Of a DNA stretch of 58,000 nucleotides, positions 8,511-20,660 are shown piece after piece. Numbering within the stretch: position 1 is the stretch's first letter; each line of letters opens with the position of its first letter. A model generated the notes under the pieces. That model made no database searches. It worked only from the letters and a program-made list of their open reading frames with translations, and was not told where the DNA came from. A program made the position numbers and the translations under genes. Source of the stretch: Adiantum capillus-veneris. Taxonomy: Eukaryota; Streptophyta; Polypodiopsida; Polypodiales; Pteridaceae. Location: assembly GCA_014529385.2 (NCBI GenBank), contig CM043953.1:83555838-83613837 (forward strand), in the 5' to 3' direction.

Positions 8511-10538
8511 TTGTGTCTCTAGGGAGCATACCTCCTCTACATCTACCTGCACAAACTCTGACAACACCTGCCGTGTCTCTCTAGAGTACTACTGTTCTAT
8601 CTCTGTCTCTGTAGAGTCTACTGGCACGTCCTGCACAACTAAATGCTCTGTCTCATGAGCATGGTGGAGCTCACCTGCAAAAGACATGTCTTGTCTCTCG
8701 CTCAAATAATACTAGTAGCAAAATCGAGATTAGGCTGTCTCAAACCTCAAACACATGCATAGGATATACCATGCTGCTATGGGCTCCTATGGCAATCACT
8801 AATGAATCACAATTCATTTGGAAATATTGCTCTCTAATCACTATCTAGCAACCAAAGTCTGCATTGTCTCATTGAGATCAAGCTCTATCTCAGTTGAGGA
8901 ACGTAGTGCACATGCTGTAGCGTATATAATGCACCACTGGGTAAAGACGAACAAACATCTCCTGCACTTGCAATGTCAAACACCAAACCATCGTCCAAGT
9001 GTATACAATAGGAATCCCCACTAGAGAAGATGCTAAACCAATCACGATGCAGTGTGACATGAAAAAATGCATCCTCATCTAGCAACCAATGTGGATAAGT
9101 GTCACTTCTGAAAGACATGTAATTATAAGGAATGCTAAAGGAAAACTTTGATATCACCGTCTCTGGCATATGAAGACATTGCTCTAACACATGTGCCAAA
9201 ACCTCATGTGCACCACGTATAGATCTCCAATGCTGTTTCATACGCCTGAAACAACGGTGCCTAATGTGCCCTGTGTGACAACAATGCCAACAATGGAAGT
9301 ATCGGCAAGAATGAGACCGCCATCTCTTAATGTCACACATGTTTGCTGCCATAAGTGAATGCCAAAATGGCAACAAAGTGGGAAAAATCACTCGTCCACT
9401 ACACAATCATGAAAACCATGACCACTCGCATCAAAACCAATGCTCACATATGAATAAAAAAACTCTACAATCTGCTATCTGCAAGTAGAAACTAGGACAA
9501 ACAACTCAATTGAGCATAAAACACATAACCATATACACAAGTAGAGAGAAAACTAGCTCAAAATGCATCCCACAAGATAAATTACTTGCAAAAACCTGTG
9601 AAATGTGTGACTGTCTATCTGTAGCCACACAAGCATACACAATCCTCACTCCTCTAAGAGTGGGTACAAGAATAGAAAATTGTGTCCAAGTTGACAAAAC
9701 CTATCAAAGTGAGAGTGAACACTCGATCACTATCGAATTGGGAATATATTGACCACTGTACAAGATGGCATAGCACTGCAAACTTTTATGGAGAGAAGAC
9801 GGGAAAAATGAATAGAGTTTCCTTTGCAAAAAGAGCCAAAACTCAACGTAAATCACAAGCCAAAAGACTGCAGTTAACTGTCAGAGTGGGAGCAAACTCG
9901 ACCACTAAACCATCAAAGAGGAAACTAAGGATATGCATAAACCATGGCAAGAATTTGGGAAAAATTCGGTAGAATTTTCCTTGAAAACTAAGCAAAAACT
10001 AAAAAAACTCACCAAATATGCATGAAATAGACACTAAGTGTCTCAGTACAAATCCACAAAATAGTCTACATATGTTGTCAAAAGCTTGGCAAAACAACTC
10101 ACTCCTGACCGAGTGGCTCTATAGGTATATACTTGTCCAAAAATGTTGTAAACCTATGACCTTTGCATTTACGAGCTATACCTAGCTCAAGCTATATTTG
10201 AAAATTCATATATAGCATGAAACTACACTGTGCTAGAAATTGCTCTCTGAACTGCCCCACACAGACAAGCAATGTGCATAAAACCGCATCTGGATGTGTA
10301 ACAATCCGCAAGTCACATCCTAAATCATTACTTGCATATGCAAAAACAAGGTGAACTCTCTCTCAAATATCACTACAATGTACCATACATAGTCAAAGAT
10401 GCAAACCGCATAACTCTCTACAATGTAGGAAGAAAACCACAAAACTTCGATATGTCTAGATTGTTGACAGGCTGTCGCAAAAAATTTAGCGCTTAGAATT
10501 TCAAAATTCTAATATGACTAGCGTATCCAAAGCATTTT
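8511..10538 (-). mobile_element. old copia element D, internal fragment
   Basis: Minus-strand copia remnant that hosts both the TRIM-like element and gypsy element 3. Its Gag/protease part is at 8818-9406. The remainder (9407-10538) should be leader and N-terminal gag but shows no clear frame. The same element continues at 24132-24602, with a primer site and LTR start, on the other side of gypsy element 3. Confidence 0.6.
8818..9406 (-). pseudogene. copia Gag zinc knuckle and protease
   Basis: On the minus strand a knuckle-like segment CWHCCHTGHIRHRC (CX2CX4HX4C) lies in the first third. It is followed by a protease region WLLDEDAFFHVTLHRDWF, GLVFDIASAGDV and LQHVHYVPQLRNSVLSFGQLD, the usual order in copia proteases from catalytic loop to the VPxLxxNLLSxGQL motif. 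The catalytic D-S-G-A reads D-E-D-A, so it is inactive. A frameshift near 8885 is needed to reach SVLSFGQLD, and stops follow in what should be GAG-pre-integrase (SLVIAIGAHSSMVY region near 8780). Integrase and RT are not recognisable further left. The protease would have cut the Gag-Pol polyprotein. Confidence 0.75.
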
Positions 10539-11729
10539 TGTGCCGTGGCATGTACATAGTGTGAAAAAAAAACATTCACCTCACTCTTGACACTTCTCAA
10601 TGTATACAAATAAAAGAAATCATGTACATACTGTGATATATGTTGAAGTGTCTACTGTGGTCATTATCATGTACATACCTATCCGGGGAGTCGTGGCCCT
10701 GGATGTGGTGCATTTGCGTGCTTTTCCACTTGATGAGATGCTTAATTTGGTTGACAATGTACATAGTCCAAGTGTTTCATGGTGGCACACTCATCTCTCC
10801 TATAAAGAGTGATGCGAGTAAAAACTGTCAAAAAGAGCAGCTAACAAACGTCGTTGCAAAATTGCATGGGAAGTGACCCAAAATGGTATATTGATGAAAA
10901 ATGATGCATATCTATGCTTTTTATTCTTGTGCAAGTAATTCCACAACTTTAGAGATTTTTCTGACTCCGTTTGGGATTTTTTGCATAAAAAATGGTATTT
11001 TTTTGGGTAAAAAATGACCTAGTTTTGGTCTAAAGTGGCAAAATGGCCCAAAATTTGACAGATCAGCTGGATATTGCCATGAGGAAGATAGAGAAAGGGG
11101 ATTTGTACAGAAAAAACCAGAAATTTTGCTCTACTATGTAATGGCTTCCATGGTTGCCCAATCTATGTGTGTTGCAGTCCTGCCTCTTCGCAATCTTGTA
11201 TCTGAGCTTGTGAGGGAGTGAATTAAGGGTTTCCCCTTATCAAAATGGTGTGTGGGATTCACTTTATAAGCTCATAAATCACCACAAAATAAAAAAATTA
11301 TCGTCGTAAAGGTGGAAGCTGGAGCATTCCTTTCAACTGTTTCATTTTGCGACTATGTAATTGGGGGCGAGGCTACATGATACCATGAAAGAGGTTTGGG
11401 TTTTGATTGAGAATTGTGCTTGTATGAGTATAGAGGTTTCATGGCTGAAACATTAGTGTTTTTCAATGGTCTTTTTAAGTGAAATTGAATGTGATTTGGT
11501 GATCTTCTCATCATAATCTCGACTACAAGAACAAGCAGATTCTAAGCACGATAGGAAAGAGGGTTTGTGACTTTGCTGTCACGAATGCTCTTAGATTTTC
11601 TGTCACCCTTAGAAAGAGGGTTGGTGATTCTCCACAAATGCTTTCTCACAAAGCGTTTGTGACTCTCATCACGAACTCTCACAGCCAGAGGTTCTGCACC
11701 TTCCCAGTTAGAGCGCACACATTCCGACA
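10539..11729 (+). repeat. 5' LTR of gypsy element 3
   Basis: Matches 22968-24131 along its length. Starts TGTGCCGTGGCA and ends ATTCCGACA. The leader follows with TTGGTGAACCCGACG. Confidence 0.9.
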
Positions 11730-11732
11730 TTT

Positions 11733-11747
11733 TTGGTGAACCCGACG
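11733..11747 (+). promoter_or_regulatory. primer-binding site of gypsy element 3
   Basis: TTGGTGAACCCGACG begins three bases after the 5' LTR, where a tRNA would prime minus-strand synthesis. It is not the initiator-Met site used by the copia elements and the chromovirus here; I cannot name the tRNA with confidence. Confidence 0.6.
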
Positions 11748-11812
11748 CGAAGCAGCTGTAGTGGGGGTTCAATTTTGTTTTTTGAAAGGTTTAATTACAA
11801 ATAACTAAAGCC

Positions 11813-13793
11813 ATGGATCAACAAGAGCAACAAGGCATGCATTTTGATCAAGGCAGAATGCAAATGTTTCAAGCATTCGCCATGTTTATGCAACAACAAC
11901 TGGCTGCAAAAAGAAGGGAGGTGTCAGCAACGAAATCCCTTCAAGATATTGTGAACAAAATGGACCATTTTGAAAGGAAACATGTCACAAAGTTTCTTCG
12001 TGGTTATGTAAAGGAGATGGAGCTACCACGGGTTCCAGAGGTGGACATGATTCGTAGTTTTGAGCTTGTTGTGGTCCCCAAGATTAGAGGCCATGTAAGG
12101 GGAATCAGGAAGGAGCATGGAGAAGGTTGGGAGAAATTCAAATTAGCCCTAAAGGAGGAATAATTCATGGAGGACTTTGAAAGGGTTACAGAAAGAACCT
12201 CCTTGGAATGGGTTGCAAAGCCAAAAGAAGGACTTTCCATCATCGAACTGTTGAGAGAGTTTGAGCGGCGCTATGCTCAGCTGTCAGGAATAGAGCGAGC
12301 CACTTTGGATAGTGAAAAGATCGAATTGTTCCTTCAAGCTGCAGGTCATGAGCTCCAAGAAAAGCTAGAGCTACTCCTTGAAGACAAGAATACAAAACAG
12401 GGTTTAAAGGCTGAGTGGAAAGAGGTTGAAGACGCAGTCTCATTGCTTGCTAAGAGGCAACGTCGTAGGGACAACATGGTGGTGAATGGTACTACCTCTC
12501 CTCCTAGAACGTCAGAGATTCCATCAAAGCCTACTGTTGTGAGTCCAAAAGGTGATAATTCAATGCTTGATGAGCTTGTTAAGGACATGCAAGAAATGAA
12601 GTAAAAGCTAACAAGGCTTGAAGAGAAAGTAAAACCTGCAAGACATAAATCCCAAAGCAAAGAAGGATTTGTGCACAGATGCATATGGTGTAAATGCACA
12701 GACCATGGCAGAAGGGATTGTGATAGCTTTAGTGATGCCTTAAAAAGAGATCTAGTGTTTTTTAAGGATTGCAAGATCCATCTGCGGGAGAGAGGTATGC
12801 CATTAGGAACTAACTTTGGAAAAGGAGGTATGCGGAAGTTAGTGGAGGATATGGTGACTAGTCATGCTATTTCTGCAGTGGAGGCTGCTACCTATGGGGC
12901 AAAGATAGATCTCATTCCAAAGAAAGTGTTAAAGTATACTCCAGATGATTTTGAGGAGGTTGATAGGTTGTGGCCATGTGAAGTAGCTTGAGCTGAAAAA
13001 GGGAAGGTAACTAAACAAGTATTATAGGAAGTCGGTGATTTCATACGCCATTCAACAGGTTGGGATGACCCTGTGGACTCTTTATCAGTGCATGCATATC
13101 TTGCAATATTCTATAAAAATGAAGCTATTGTGGAAGAGAAGCGCAGATGTAAGAATGGAGATGCAGGTCCTTCTACTTCAAAGAGGGTTACAAGAGCTGG
13201 TGGAAGAAAGGATCCAGGACCTTCTTATGAGGCTCCACCATATGTGCCTCCTCCTCCTGTGATTCGTATGGAGGAGGCATCTACAGGGAAGAAGAAAGAG
13301 CAAGGAAAAGCTAAAGCAAAAGGCCCTACATACAAACTACAATCTAACATTGAAGCTGCCACAAACTTAAAGCAGGTATTGGAGGAAAGGATTTTGAACA
13401 ACAAAGTTGAGTTTACCTTGGGTGAGGTTCTTGGCATTTCTTAACGCGAGTTTCATGAAGAAATCATAGATATCATAAAAAGAAAGAGGTAAACTCTCAC
13501 TGAGTCTATTTCTCCACAGTCTGAGGCTGAAGGAGAGTCCCTTAAGGCACATGGAATACATGTCCAAGAGAGTGATTGTGATGAAAATGTGGTAGGATGC
13601 TACTAGTCTTCTCGAAGTGATGCACATGCTAGATGTGCAGATGATGGTGAAGCCTCCTATAAAAGCCACTACTCCAAAAGTCACTGGGCAAGAGCTACAA
13701 CAGAAACCTTAGTCAAGGTGGGTGATCTTGAAGAGCCATATGTTGCATTGATAGATCATGGCTTTGAGATCAATCTTATGTCCAATGAAGGGT
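11813..13793 (+). pseudogene. gypsy element 3 Gag and protease start
   Basis: A single phase runs from ATG 11813 to about 13793, interrupted by stops at 12161 (TAA), 12602 (TAA), 12989 (TGA), about 13025 (TAG), 13442 (TAA), about 13489 (TAA) and about 13604 (TAG). Nearly all fit C-to-T changes of CAA, CAG or CGA. The N-terminus is Gln/Met-rich (MDQQEQQGMHFDQGRMQMF), then a helical Gag body, then a zinc knuckle CIWCKCTDHGRRDC (CX2CX4HX4C, about 12683-12724). The nucleocapsid would bind the element RNA. A Pro/Lys-rich linker (13190-13320) leads to the protease, whose first motif is ALIDHGFEINLMS (about 13744-13782). A frameshift near 13790 moves the rest into the next phase. Confidence 0.85.
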
Positions 13794-14243
13794 AAGTGGC
13801 TGATAGACACAGACCATGGGTGGATGATTAAAGCTGAAAATAATTCATCAAGAGAGCTGTATGGGGCTTGTCCAAATGTGAAAGTGACGATTGGTAATGT
13901 GAAGGATGAGCACAATTTCTTTGTGCAGGAGATTTCTACCTATCCTCTTATCCTTGGGCACCCATACATCACAGCCGTTTGCATGGAAACAAAGGTCTTG
14001 GATGATGTTTCTGCTTATGCTAGGGTAAAGAGCAGAGATGGGAAGCAAGCTGTGCAATTTTTGACTGTGTGTGTGAATCACAAGAGGAACCGCAATAGTC
14101 TTCGTGAGTATCCTCTACCAAAATCGAACAAAGAGATCAAAGAAGGGAGACAAGGGGCTTTGGCCATGTACCATTGTGAAGCGGGATTGCAATGGTACAA
14201 GAAGAAAAAGATGAAGCTTTTTCTACAGGTTTCCAGGGATTAA
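13758..14243 (+). pseudogene. gypsy element 3 protease, C-terminal half
   Basis: Continues the protease after a frameshift: GKWLIDTDHGWMIKAENN, ELYGACPNVKVTIGNV, HNFFVQE and STYPLILGHPYITAVCMET. The I-L-G motif (about 13948) is the second-half hallmark of retropepsins. The catalytic motif upstream is D-H-G instead of D-S/T-G. Because the flanking residues are well kept, this looks like a property of the lineage rather than a lesion, though I cannot compare it here. After TAA at 14241 another phase reads through the copia C insertion point into pol. Confidence 0.75.
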
Positions 14244-14358
14244 CAGAGCATGGGTCAGTATGTTTTTGAAGCTTGAGGACATGAAAAGAAGTGCGCGACA
14301 ATATGTATATAGTGTACAGAAATACATGAAAGAAAATGGTTTCATAGAGGATACTGAA

Positions 14359-14637
14359 TGTTGAAGATGATGAAACAGGAAACAGGAGGAAGACAACAAC
14401 TCAGAGTAGGAAGAAGATGGAGAAGGAGAAGACACAGAGCTTGCGTACGAGATCTCTGTAGTCTCTCTCTCTTTGTATTAGAATAATAGTGTATACAAAC
14501 TCAGAGCTACAAAGCTTATATGAAACCCTAAGAGATAAGGTGTCCTTTCACACCGGATGTCCAGGGGGTAAAACCCAGTGGGAGAAAAGTGCCCCTGGTG
14601 AAGCGCGTATACACACTAACACTACTACATGTCTACA
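14359..14637 (-). repeat. 3' LTR of copia C
   Basis: About 98% identical to 19266-19542. TG..CA termini. The polypurine tract complement follows at 14638-14648. Confidence 0.95.
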
Positions 14638-14684
14638 AATCCCCCCTGTAGTGATAGTGTGAATCCGTACAAGGTAGCAGATCA

Positions 14685-17600
14685 TCATGTGTATGAGAGT
14701 AAGCCCAAAGCTTTTCGGAAAGCTTCAAACTTTTCTCGTGATAACGCCTTTGTAAATAGATCTGCAATGTTATCCTATGTAGGACAGTAAGTTAGTGTGA
14801 TCTCCCCTGCATGTAGCCTTTCCCTGACATAGTGGTAGTGAACCTCTATGTGCTTTGTTCTTGCATGAAATACTGGATTCCTTGCAACTGCCATAGCACT
14901 CTGACTGTCAGTGAAAATGGTAGTGGGTGCCTGTTGACACTCACAAAGATCTGCCAATAACCTGCGTATCCATACACAATCAACTGTTGCCGTGAAAGTT
15001 GTCCTGTACTCAGCTTCACAAGTTGATGTAGCCACTGTGGGTTGCTTCTTGCTTAGCCAAGATATACATGCATTTCCCAAGAAAAAAAAATTGCCACTTG
15101 TGGAATGTCGTGTGTCAAAATCACTAGCCCAATCTGAATCGCTGTAACCAAGAAGCTGCATAGAATTGTGCTTTCCATACATATCCCCCCTTGGAAAGAA
15201 CATGGCAACATTAGGGGTACCTGAAAGGTAACGAAGTATGTGCTTCACAGCCTACCAATGATGCATACCTGGGCTGTGCATAAATCTTCTTGCTTGTGAA
15301 ACCCCAAATTGAATGTCTGGACGAGTATTGCCTGCCAAATATATCAAGCAACCAACCGCTGCTGCATAAGTATGTACATCAAAAGGTTCTCGAGCATCGT
15401 GCATGCTCAACTTTGATCCAGTTTCTACGGGTGTAGAGATTGGTTTACAATTTTGCATACCAAACTTGTCCAAAATTTTATGCAAATATTTTGCCTGCAG
15501 CATGTATATGCCATCCTATGATTGCACAAACTGAATACCCGAGTAATAATGTAGCAAACCAAGATCAGACATCTCAAAGGTTTTTCTCAAAGCATCTTTA
15601 AACGCTTTAATTTCATCTGCACTATTTCCTGTAAGAAGCATATCATCCACATAAAGTGTTAGCATAATGAGAACTCCATCTCTCTTTTTGACATACAAAG
15701 TACTTTCTGTTGGACTATTCTGAAATCCCTGGCCAATCAAATAAGTATGTATCTTCTCATACCATGCTCTTGGAGCCTGTTTGAGACCATACAAAGCTTT
15801 ACGCAATCTACATACCTTTTGCTCTTGACCTTTTACAATAAAACCACTTGGTTGACTTACATAAACTTCTTCCTGCAAATCACCATTCAAAAAAGCAGTT
15901 TTGATATCCAACTGATGCACTTTCCAACCATGATGAGCAGCAATTGCAACTAGTGATCTAACTGTGGACGCACGAGAAGTGGGAGCAAAGGTTTCATCAT
16001 AATCTATGCCTTTTTGTTGCGCATAGCCTTTTGCCACAAGCCTTGCTTTGTACCTGTCAACAGTACCATCTTGTTTTCTTTTTACCTTAAAAACCCACTT
16101 TGTACCAATAGGTTTTTTACCTGTAGGCAAGTCCACTAGATCCCATGTATGATTCTTATGAATAAAATCAATTTCTTGCTGCATAGCATCTTTCCACTGA
16201 ACACACTCTAAAGCTTGTTCAAACGAATCAGGCTCATCTGCATCACAAAGAGTGCTAAAGAAAGCCAAATCTACTTGCTCTCTGCCAAAAGTAGTACCAG
16301 CACGTGTTTTTCGTGGCAACGGTGCATCCAACTTGCTATCCTGCAAAGTTTTCTGAACCCATTTAGGCAAGGTTCTTTCTTCCCTAAGAACTTCTTGCTC
16401 TTCATGCACAATTTTCTCTACATCATGAGGTGTCACATGTTGATCAAAAGATTGATCAAGATTATCAACCTATTGTGATTCTTGATTCTCCACAAAAGAA
16501 GGAAGCAAACCTTCAAATACATCATGTGTCTGCATATGAGGTACATCAAAAGCAACCATAGGTTGAGCAGTAGTTTCTGCAAAAATTACATCACGACTTT
16601 CAAAAATCTTGTTTGTAGCAGGATTGTAAAGTCTATAACCTTTACTTCCACTACTCTACCCCACAAATATACATTTGATTGCCTTATCATCAAGCTTCCC
16701 ACGTAACTGCTGAGGGATGTGAGCATAAGCAAGACAACCAAAAACATGAAGATAACTGACTGAAGGTTTTCTGTCATACCAAGCGTCATATGGAGTAATG
16801 GTCTTCAAGGCACGAGTAGGACACCTGTTCAAAACATGTGCTGCACAAGCAACTGCCTCCATCCATAGCTTATGAGGCAAACTCTTAGCCTTGAGCATAC
16901 ATCTAGCCGTCTCCATTAAAGACCTGTTCTTCCTTTCTGCAACACCATTCTGTTGTGGTGTGTATGGCATAGTGCATTGGTGTTTAATGCCTTTCTTTCC
17001 CAAAAAATCCTTAAATGCACCTGACATGTATTCACCTCCTCGATTGGTACGAAGAGTCTGTACTTTGCAACCTGTTTTATTTTCAACCATGGCAACATAA
17101 TATTGAAAAACTGCAAACACATCTGACTTTGCTTTGAGTGGATACACCCAACAAAACTTGGAAAAGTCATCAATGAAGGTCACAAAATAAAGGCTGTTTC
17201 CTATAGATGGCGTCCTCATAGGACCACATACATCACTGTGTACAAGCTGCAACTTTCGTGTCGCTCTAACTGAACCATCCTACGAAAATGCAAATCTGTG
17301 CATCTTTCCAAGAACGCAACCTTCACATACATGTCTTGGTGGCATCTCCAATAAAGACAAATCATGCACCATATTATGACGTTGTAAAGTCATCAAACTG
17401 CCATAACTAACATGCCCAAATCTAGCATGCCACAACTCAGCATCCTGCATGGGCTGAGTCTTTGTTTCTGCAATACATACCTGAATCTACTTTTCATAAC
17501 GATCTAGCACAAATAGTCCATTTTCCAGCGTACCTATAGTGATAAGAGAATAACCCTTCTCTCGATCTCGTACAACACATCTGTCATCCTCAAAAATGAC

Positions 17601-18866
17601 CCGAAGACCATTTTTTGCAAGAGAGGATACAGACAACAAATTCTTCTTGATCCCTGGAACATATAAGACATCTGGCAAGCATAAATCTGAACCATCTGAA
17701 ATGGTAATCAAAATCTTACCACCGCCTTTGATTAGATAAGAAGCATTATTTGCACATGTCACCTTCTTTCCTGCTGCAGCTGCATCCAATGAACAAAACA
17801 AATCCTTCCTTGAAGTAATATGCCTGGATGCACCACTATCAAAGTACCAAATCATTTGTGTCTTGTCAACACTGTAAGCAGAAAAATCTGAACATACTAC
17901 GAAAGCATAAGAATCCTGCACAAAGTTTGCAGACTCTTCTTTAGCTGTAGAAGAATCACCAGAAGCTGAAACAACCAAACTTGACTCTTTCTTCTTTTCT
18001 TTAGCAATTCGCTTTTTACACTCACTAATGTAGTGACCAGGTTTCTTGCAGTAGTGACATTTACCTTTCTTCTTGGACTTGTCGGAATCACCTTTAGACT
18101 TCTCTGAAGACTGTCCTGCACTAGACTTGGAGTAATGAGCACTCTCTTTACCCTTGTTTTTGTTCTGTACAACAAGAGCATGATCCATACCATTCACCTA
18201 TAAAGACTTGTTCTTACGTGATTGATCCTCCTGCAATAGCAAAGCCACTAACTCTTCAAAATGAAGAGGCTCAGGATTAGCTCGCAAAGACAGAGTCAAA
18301 GAAGTCTGAAAAGTCAGATAAGATGGTGGTAGTGAATTGAGTGTTTTGGAAACCAAGTCCTTCTCTGGAATCACTTCATCAATGCTAAGCAATTGCTCTT
18401 TAAGATCTCTGATTTTTGTAAGATGCTCGACAATATCGTCACCTTCGTCCATCTGTATTTTGTCAAGTTGTTTCTTCAAAAATTCTATTCTGGCAGCGTT
18501 TCTTCCTCCAAACATAGCTTGCAGAGTGTTCCAAGCATCCTCAGAAGTTCTGCAAGATCTGATATGTGGTGTGATTGTCCTCTTTATGGTTAAGGCAATC
18601 ATAGCCATAGATTGTGCATCTTTAGTATCCCATCTCTTTTGCTCTGGAGTGACTTGTGAGGGTCCTGCACCAAGAGCCGCACCACGACCAGGCGTGGCAG
18701 GTGCAATTCTAACTGGAAGAACTTCATCTCTAGATACATAATCCCACAATCCTTTACCAACCAAAACATTTTTGGCCATAAAAGACCAAAGAGAATAGTT
18801 GGTAGCATCCAATTTGTCTTCGGATGTAAACGCACCAAAAATCTCTTTCTCCGTAGATTGAGCCAT
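14685..18866 (-). pseudogene. copia C Gag-Pol polyprotein, single frame with eight TAG codons
   Basis: From ATG at 18866 (MAQSTEKE) to TGA at 14685 the frame never shifts (1394 codons). Gag (18198-18866) has the copia Gag fold pattern with LDATNYSLW and a zinc knuckle CHYCKKPGHYISEC (about 18025-18066). Protease has FDSGASRHIT (about 17830). GAG-pre-integrase has LWHARFGHVSYGSL. Integrase has HSDVCGPM, then RTNRGGEY where the second catalytic Asp is Asn, then NGVAERKNR with the Glu. RT has KTAFLNGDL and LYVDDMLLTG. RNase H has GYSDSDWASD and ADLFTKAL. In-frame stops at 18198, 17487, 17280, 16656, 16470, 15516, 15252 and 14775 are all TAG. Functionally dead unless the stops are read through. 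Confidence 0.95.
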
Positions 18867-19265
18867 ACTGTGGATGCACACAAGAGAGCAAAAGAACCTC
18901 CAAGAGATTCAAAAATCTCCTCTCCAATCCAAGCAAAACTCTACACAAAATCTCAGCACAAAGCTAAGACAAGATGCATCCCAAAAGAACTGTTTACCTG
19001 AAGAAAATCTGTCAAAAAGCACACTCTCTTGATCTAAACGCCTCCAAAAAGTAACTTCTGCTACGCTACTCAGAACAAAATTCTGAGGGCTCGAACGGCT
19101 TCGAAAGGGGGGTAAAACCTTAGGTTGCCTTTTCAGAATACTCCCGGAACGTCAAGGATGCTCCCACGAGCAAATTTTCCGAAAACTGCCTGAAAATTGC
19201 GATTGCGCGCGCGGACGCGAAAACGCAAGTAGAGGCTCTGGAAATCACCTCGCTCTGATACCAAT

Positions 19266-19542
19266 TGTTGAAGATGATGAAACAGGAAACAGAAGGAAGA
19301 CAACAACTCAGAGTAGGAAGAAGATGGAGAAGGAGAAGACACAGAGCTTGCGTACGAGATCTCTGTAGTCTCTCTCTCTGTATTAGAATGATAGTGTATA
19401 TAAACTCAGAGCTACAAAGCTTATATGAAACCCTAAGAGATAAGGTGTCCTTTCACACCGGATGTCCAGGGGGAAAAACCCAGTGGGAGAAAAGTGCCCC
19501 TGGTGAAGCGCGTATACACACTAACACTACTACATGTCTACA
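19266..19542 (-). repeat. 5' LTR of copia C
   Basis: Partner of 14359-14637. The primer-site complement ends 2 bases to its left (19252-19263), and CTGAA follows on its right. Confidence 0.95.
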
Positions 19543-19547
19543 CTGAA

Positions 19548-20660
19548 TACATTTTAGGTCTCTTTGAACAAGTTTCTCATGTAGATACTATGCTTGAGCT
19601 TGAAGCTATAATGGATTCTAGCATGCAAGATGGAACCCACATTGTGGAAGTATGCTCTATGGAAATGTATGATGTGATTGAGCCTTTTGAAGATAAAAAA
19701 GATTTCAATGCTAATGAAGGACCGGAAGTGCGTGTGGAGACCAAATACAAAATGGTGGAAAAGAAAGTAAGACCAGTGGCCTTACCTTCACCATCAAATT
19801 GCAAGAAAAAGCTAGAGCAAGCTTCTTTGCAGCCGAGTCTGAGGGATCCAAAAAGAACTGGACACAAGTTCACAATGGAATCCCTAAAAGAGATAAAAGT
19901 TGTCTGTGAAGAGTTTTTAACAGAAGAAGAGTTTTAAAGAAATGCTTTCAAGACATGGTAAGGCTTTTGCTTTCCAGCCACATGAGATAGGGTGTGTTGA
20001 TCCTAATGTTGTTGCACCTATGGTGATCTTCACTATCCCTCGTGTACCTTGGAATCTACACCCAATTTCGGTTCCTAAAGCACATTTGCCAAAGTTAATA
20101 GAACTACTCAATGAAAAGATTAGCATGGGTATCTTGGAGCCTTCTTGTGCACCATATTCAAACAGGTGGTTCACTGTGCCTAAGAAGAATGGAGCTTTGC
20201 GATTCATACAAGATATGCAACCTGTAAACAAGGTTACCATCACGGATGTGGGTACAAGACCTATTGTGGATGAATTTATAGAGGCGCTTGCAGGAAGGTC
20301 AATTTGCTCAATGGGAGATCTCTATTCAGGGTACGATCAATGGGAGATCTCTATTCAGGGTACGATCAATTTCAGCTAGATGTTGAGAGTAGAGATCTGA
20401 CAACTATGAAAACACCTTTGTGACTGGTAAGGATGTGTACCTTACCTCAAGGAGCAACAAATTCAGCTGCACATATGATGAATGGGATGAACAAGGTTCT
20501 ACGTGACTTCATACCTCAAATCACAATGCCATTTCTTGATGATGTGTCCAAAGGATGTGAAGACAAAGATAAAGACGAAGCTTTGGATTCAAGGGGGTGC
20601 CCTAAGTTTGTTGCAGACCATATGGAAGATTGTGAGAAGATTTTGTCAAAGCTAGAATAA
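19548..20660 (+). pseudogene. gypsy element 3 reverse transcriptase
   Basis: Resumes the frame cut by copia C. The N-terminal RT region has APMVIFTIPRVPWNL, AHLPKLIELL, APYSNRWFTVPKKNGALRF (fingers) and MGDLYSGYDQ (palm motif A). A perfect 29-bp tandem duplication (20308-20336 and 20337-20365) breaks the frame right after motif A. Motif B is TLPQGATNSAAHM, and the catalytic box reads PFLDDV (about 20530), an FLDD version of the usual YxDD. Further stops precede RNase H. A second frameshift lies at 19920-19945. The enzyme would copy element RNA into cDNA. Confidence 0.85.
20308..20365 (+). repeat. perfect 29-bp tandem duplication in RT
   Basis: Two adjacent identical 29-bp units start TCAATGGGAGATC and end GGTACGA. 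29 is not a multiple of three, so the duplication shifts the RT frame. It is a replication-slippage or repair scar. Confidence 0.95.

Larger units (their letters stand above)
14359..19542 (-). mobile_element. young Ty1/copia element C, complete structure
   Basis: LTRs 14359-14637 and 19266-19542 differ at only four bases and one 2-base indel. The target duplication CTGAA is perfect (14354-14358 and 19543-19547). The complement of the iMet primer site, GCTCTGATACCA, is at 19252-19263 beside the right LTR. The complement of a G-rich polypurine tract (AATCCCCCCTG) is beside the left LTR. Gag, protease, integrase, RT and RNase H follow in copia order on the minus strand in one frame. It inserted into the protease-RT spacer of gypsy element 3 after that element was in place. 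Not autonomous now because of eight in-frame TAG codons. Confidence 0.97.

Noticed and set aside
14685-18866. Reassigned genetic code (TAG as Gln) in copia C
   Set aside because: Plenty of ordinary CAG codons remain, neighbouring elements have TAA and TGA stops as well, and land-plant nuclear genes use the standard code. Methyl-C deamination explains the TAGs more simply.
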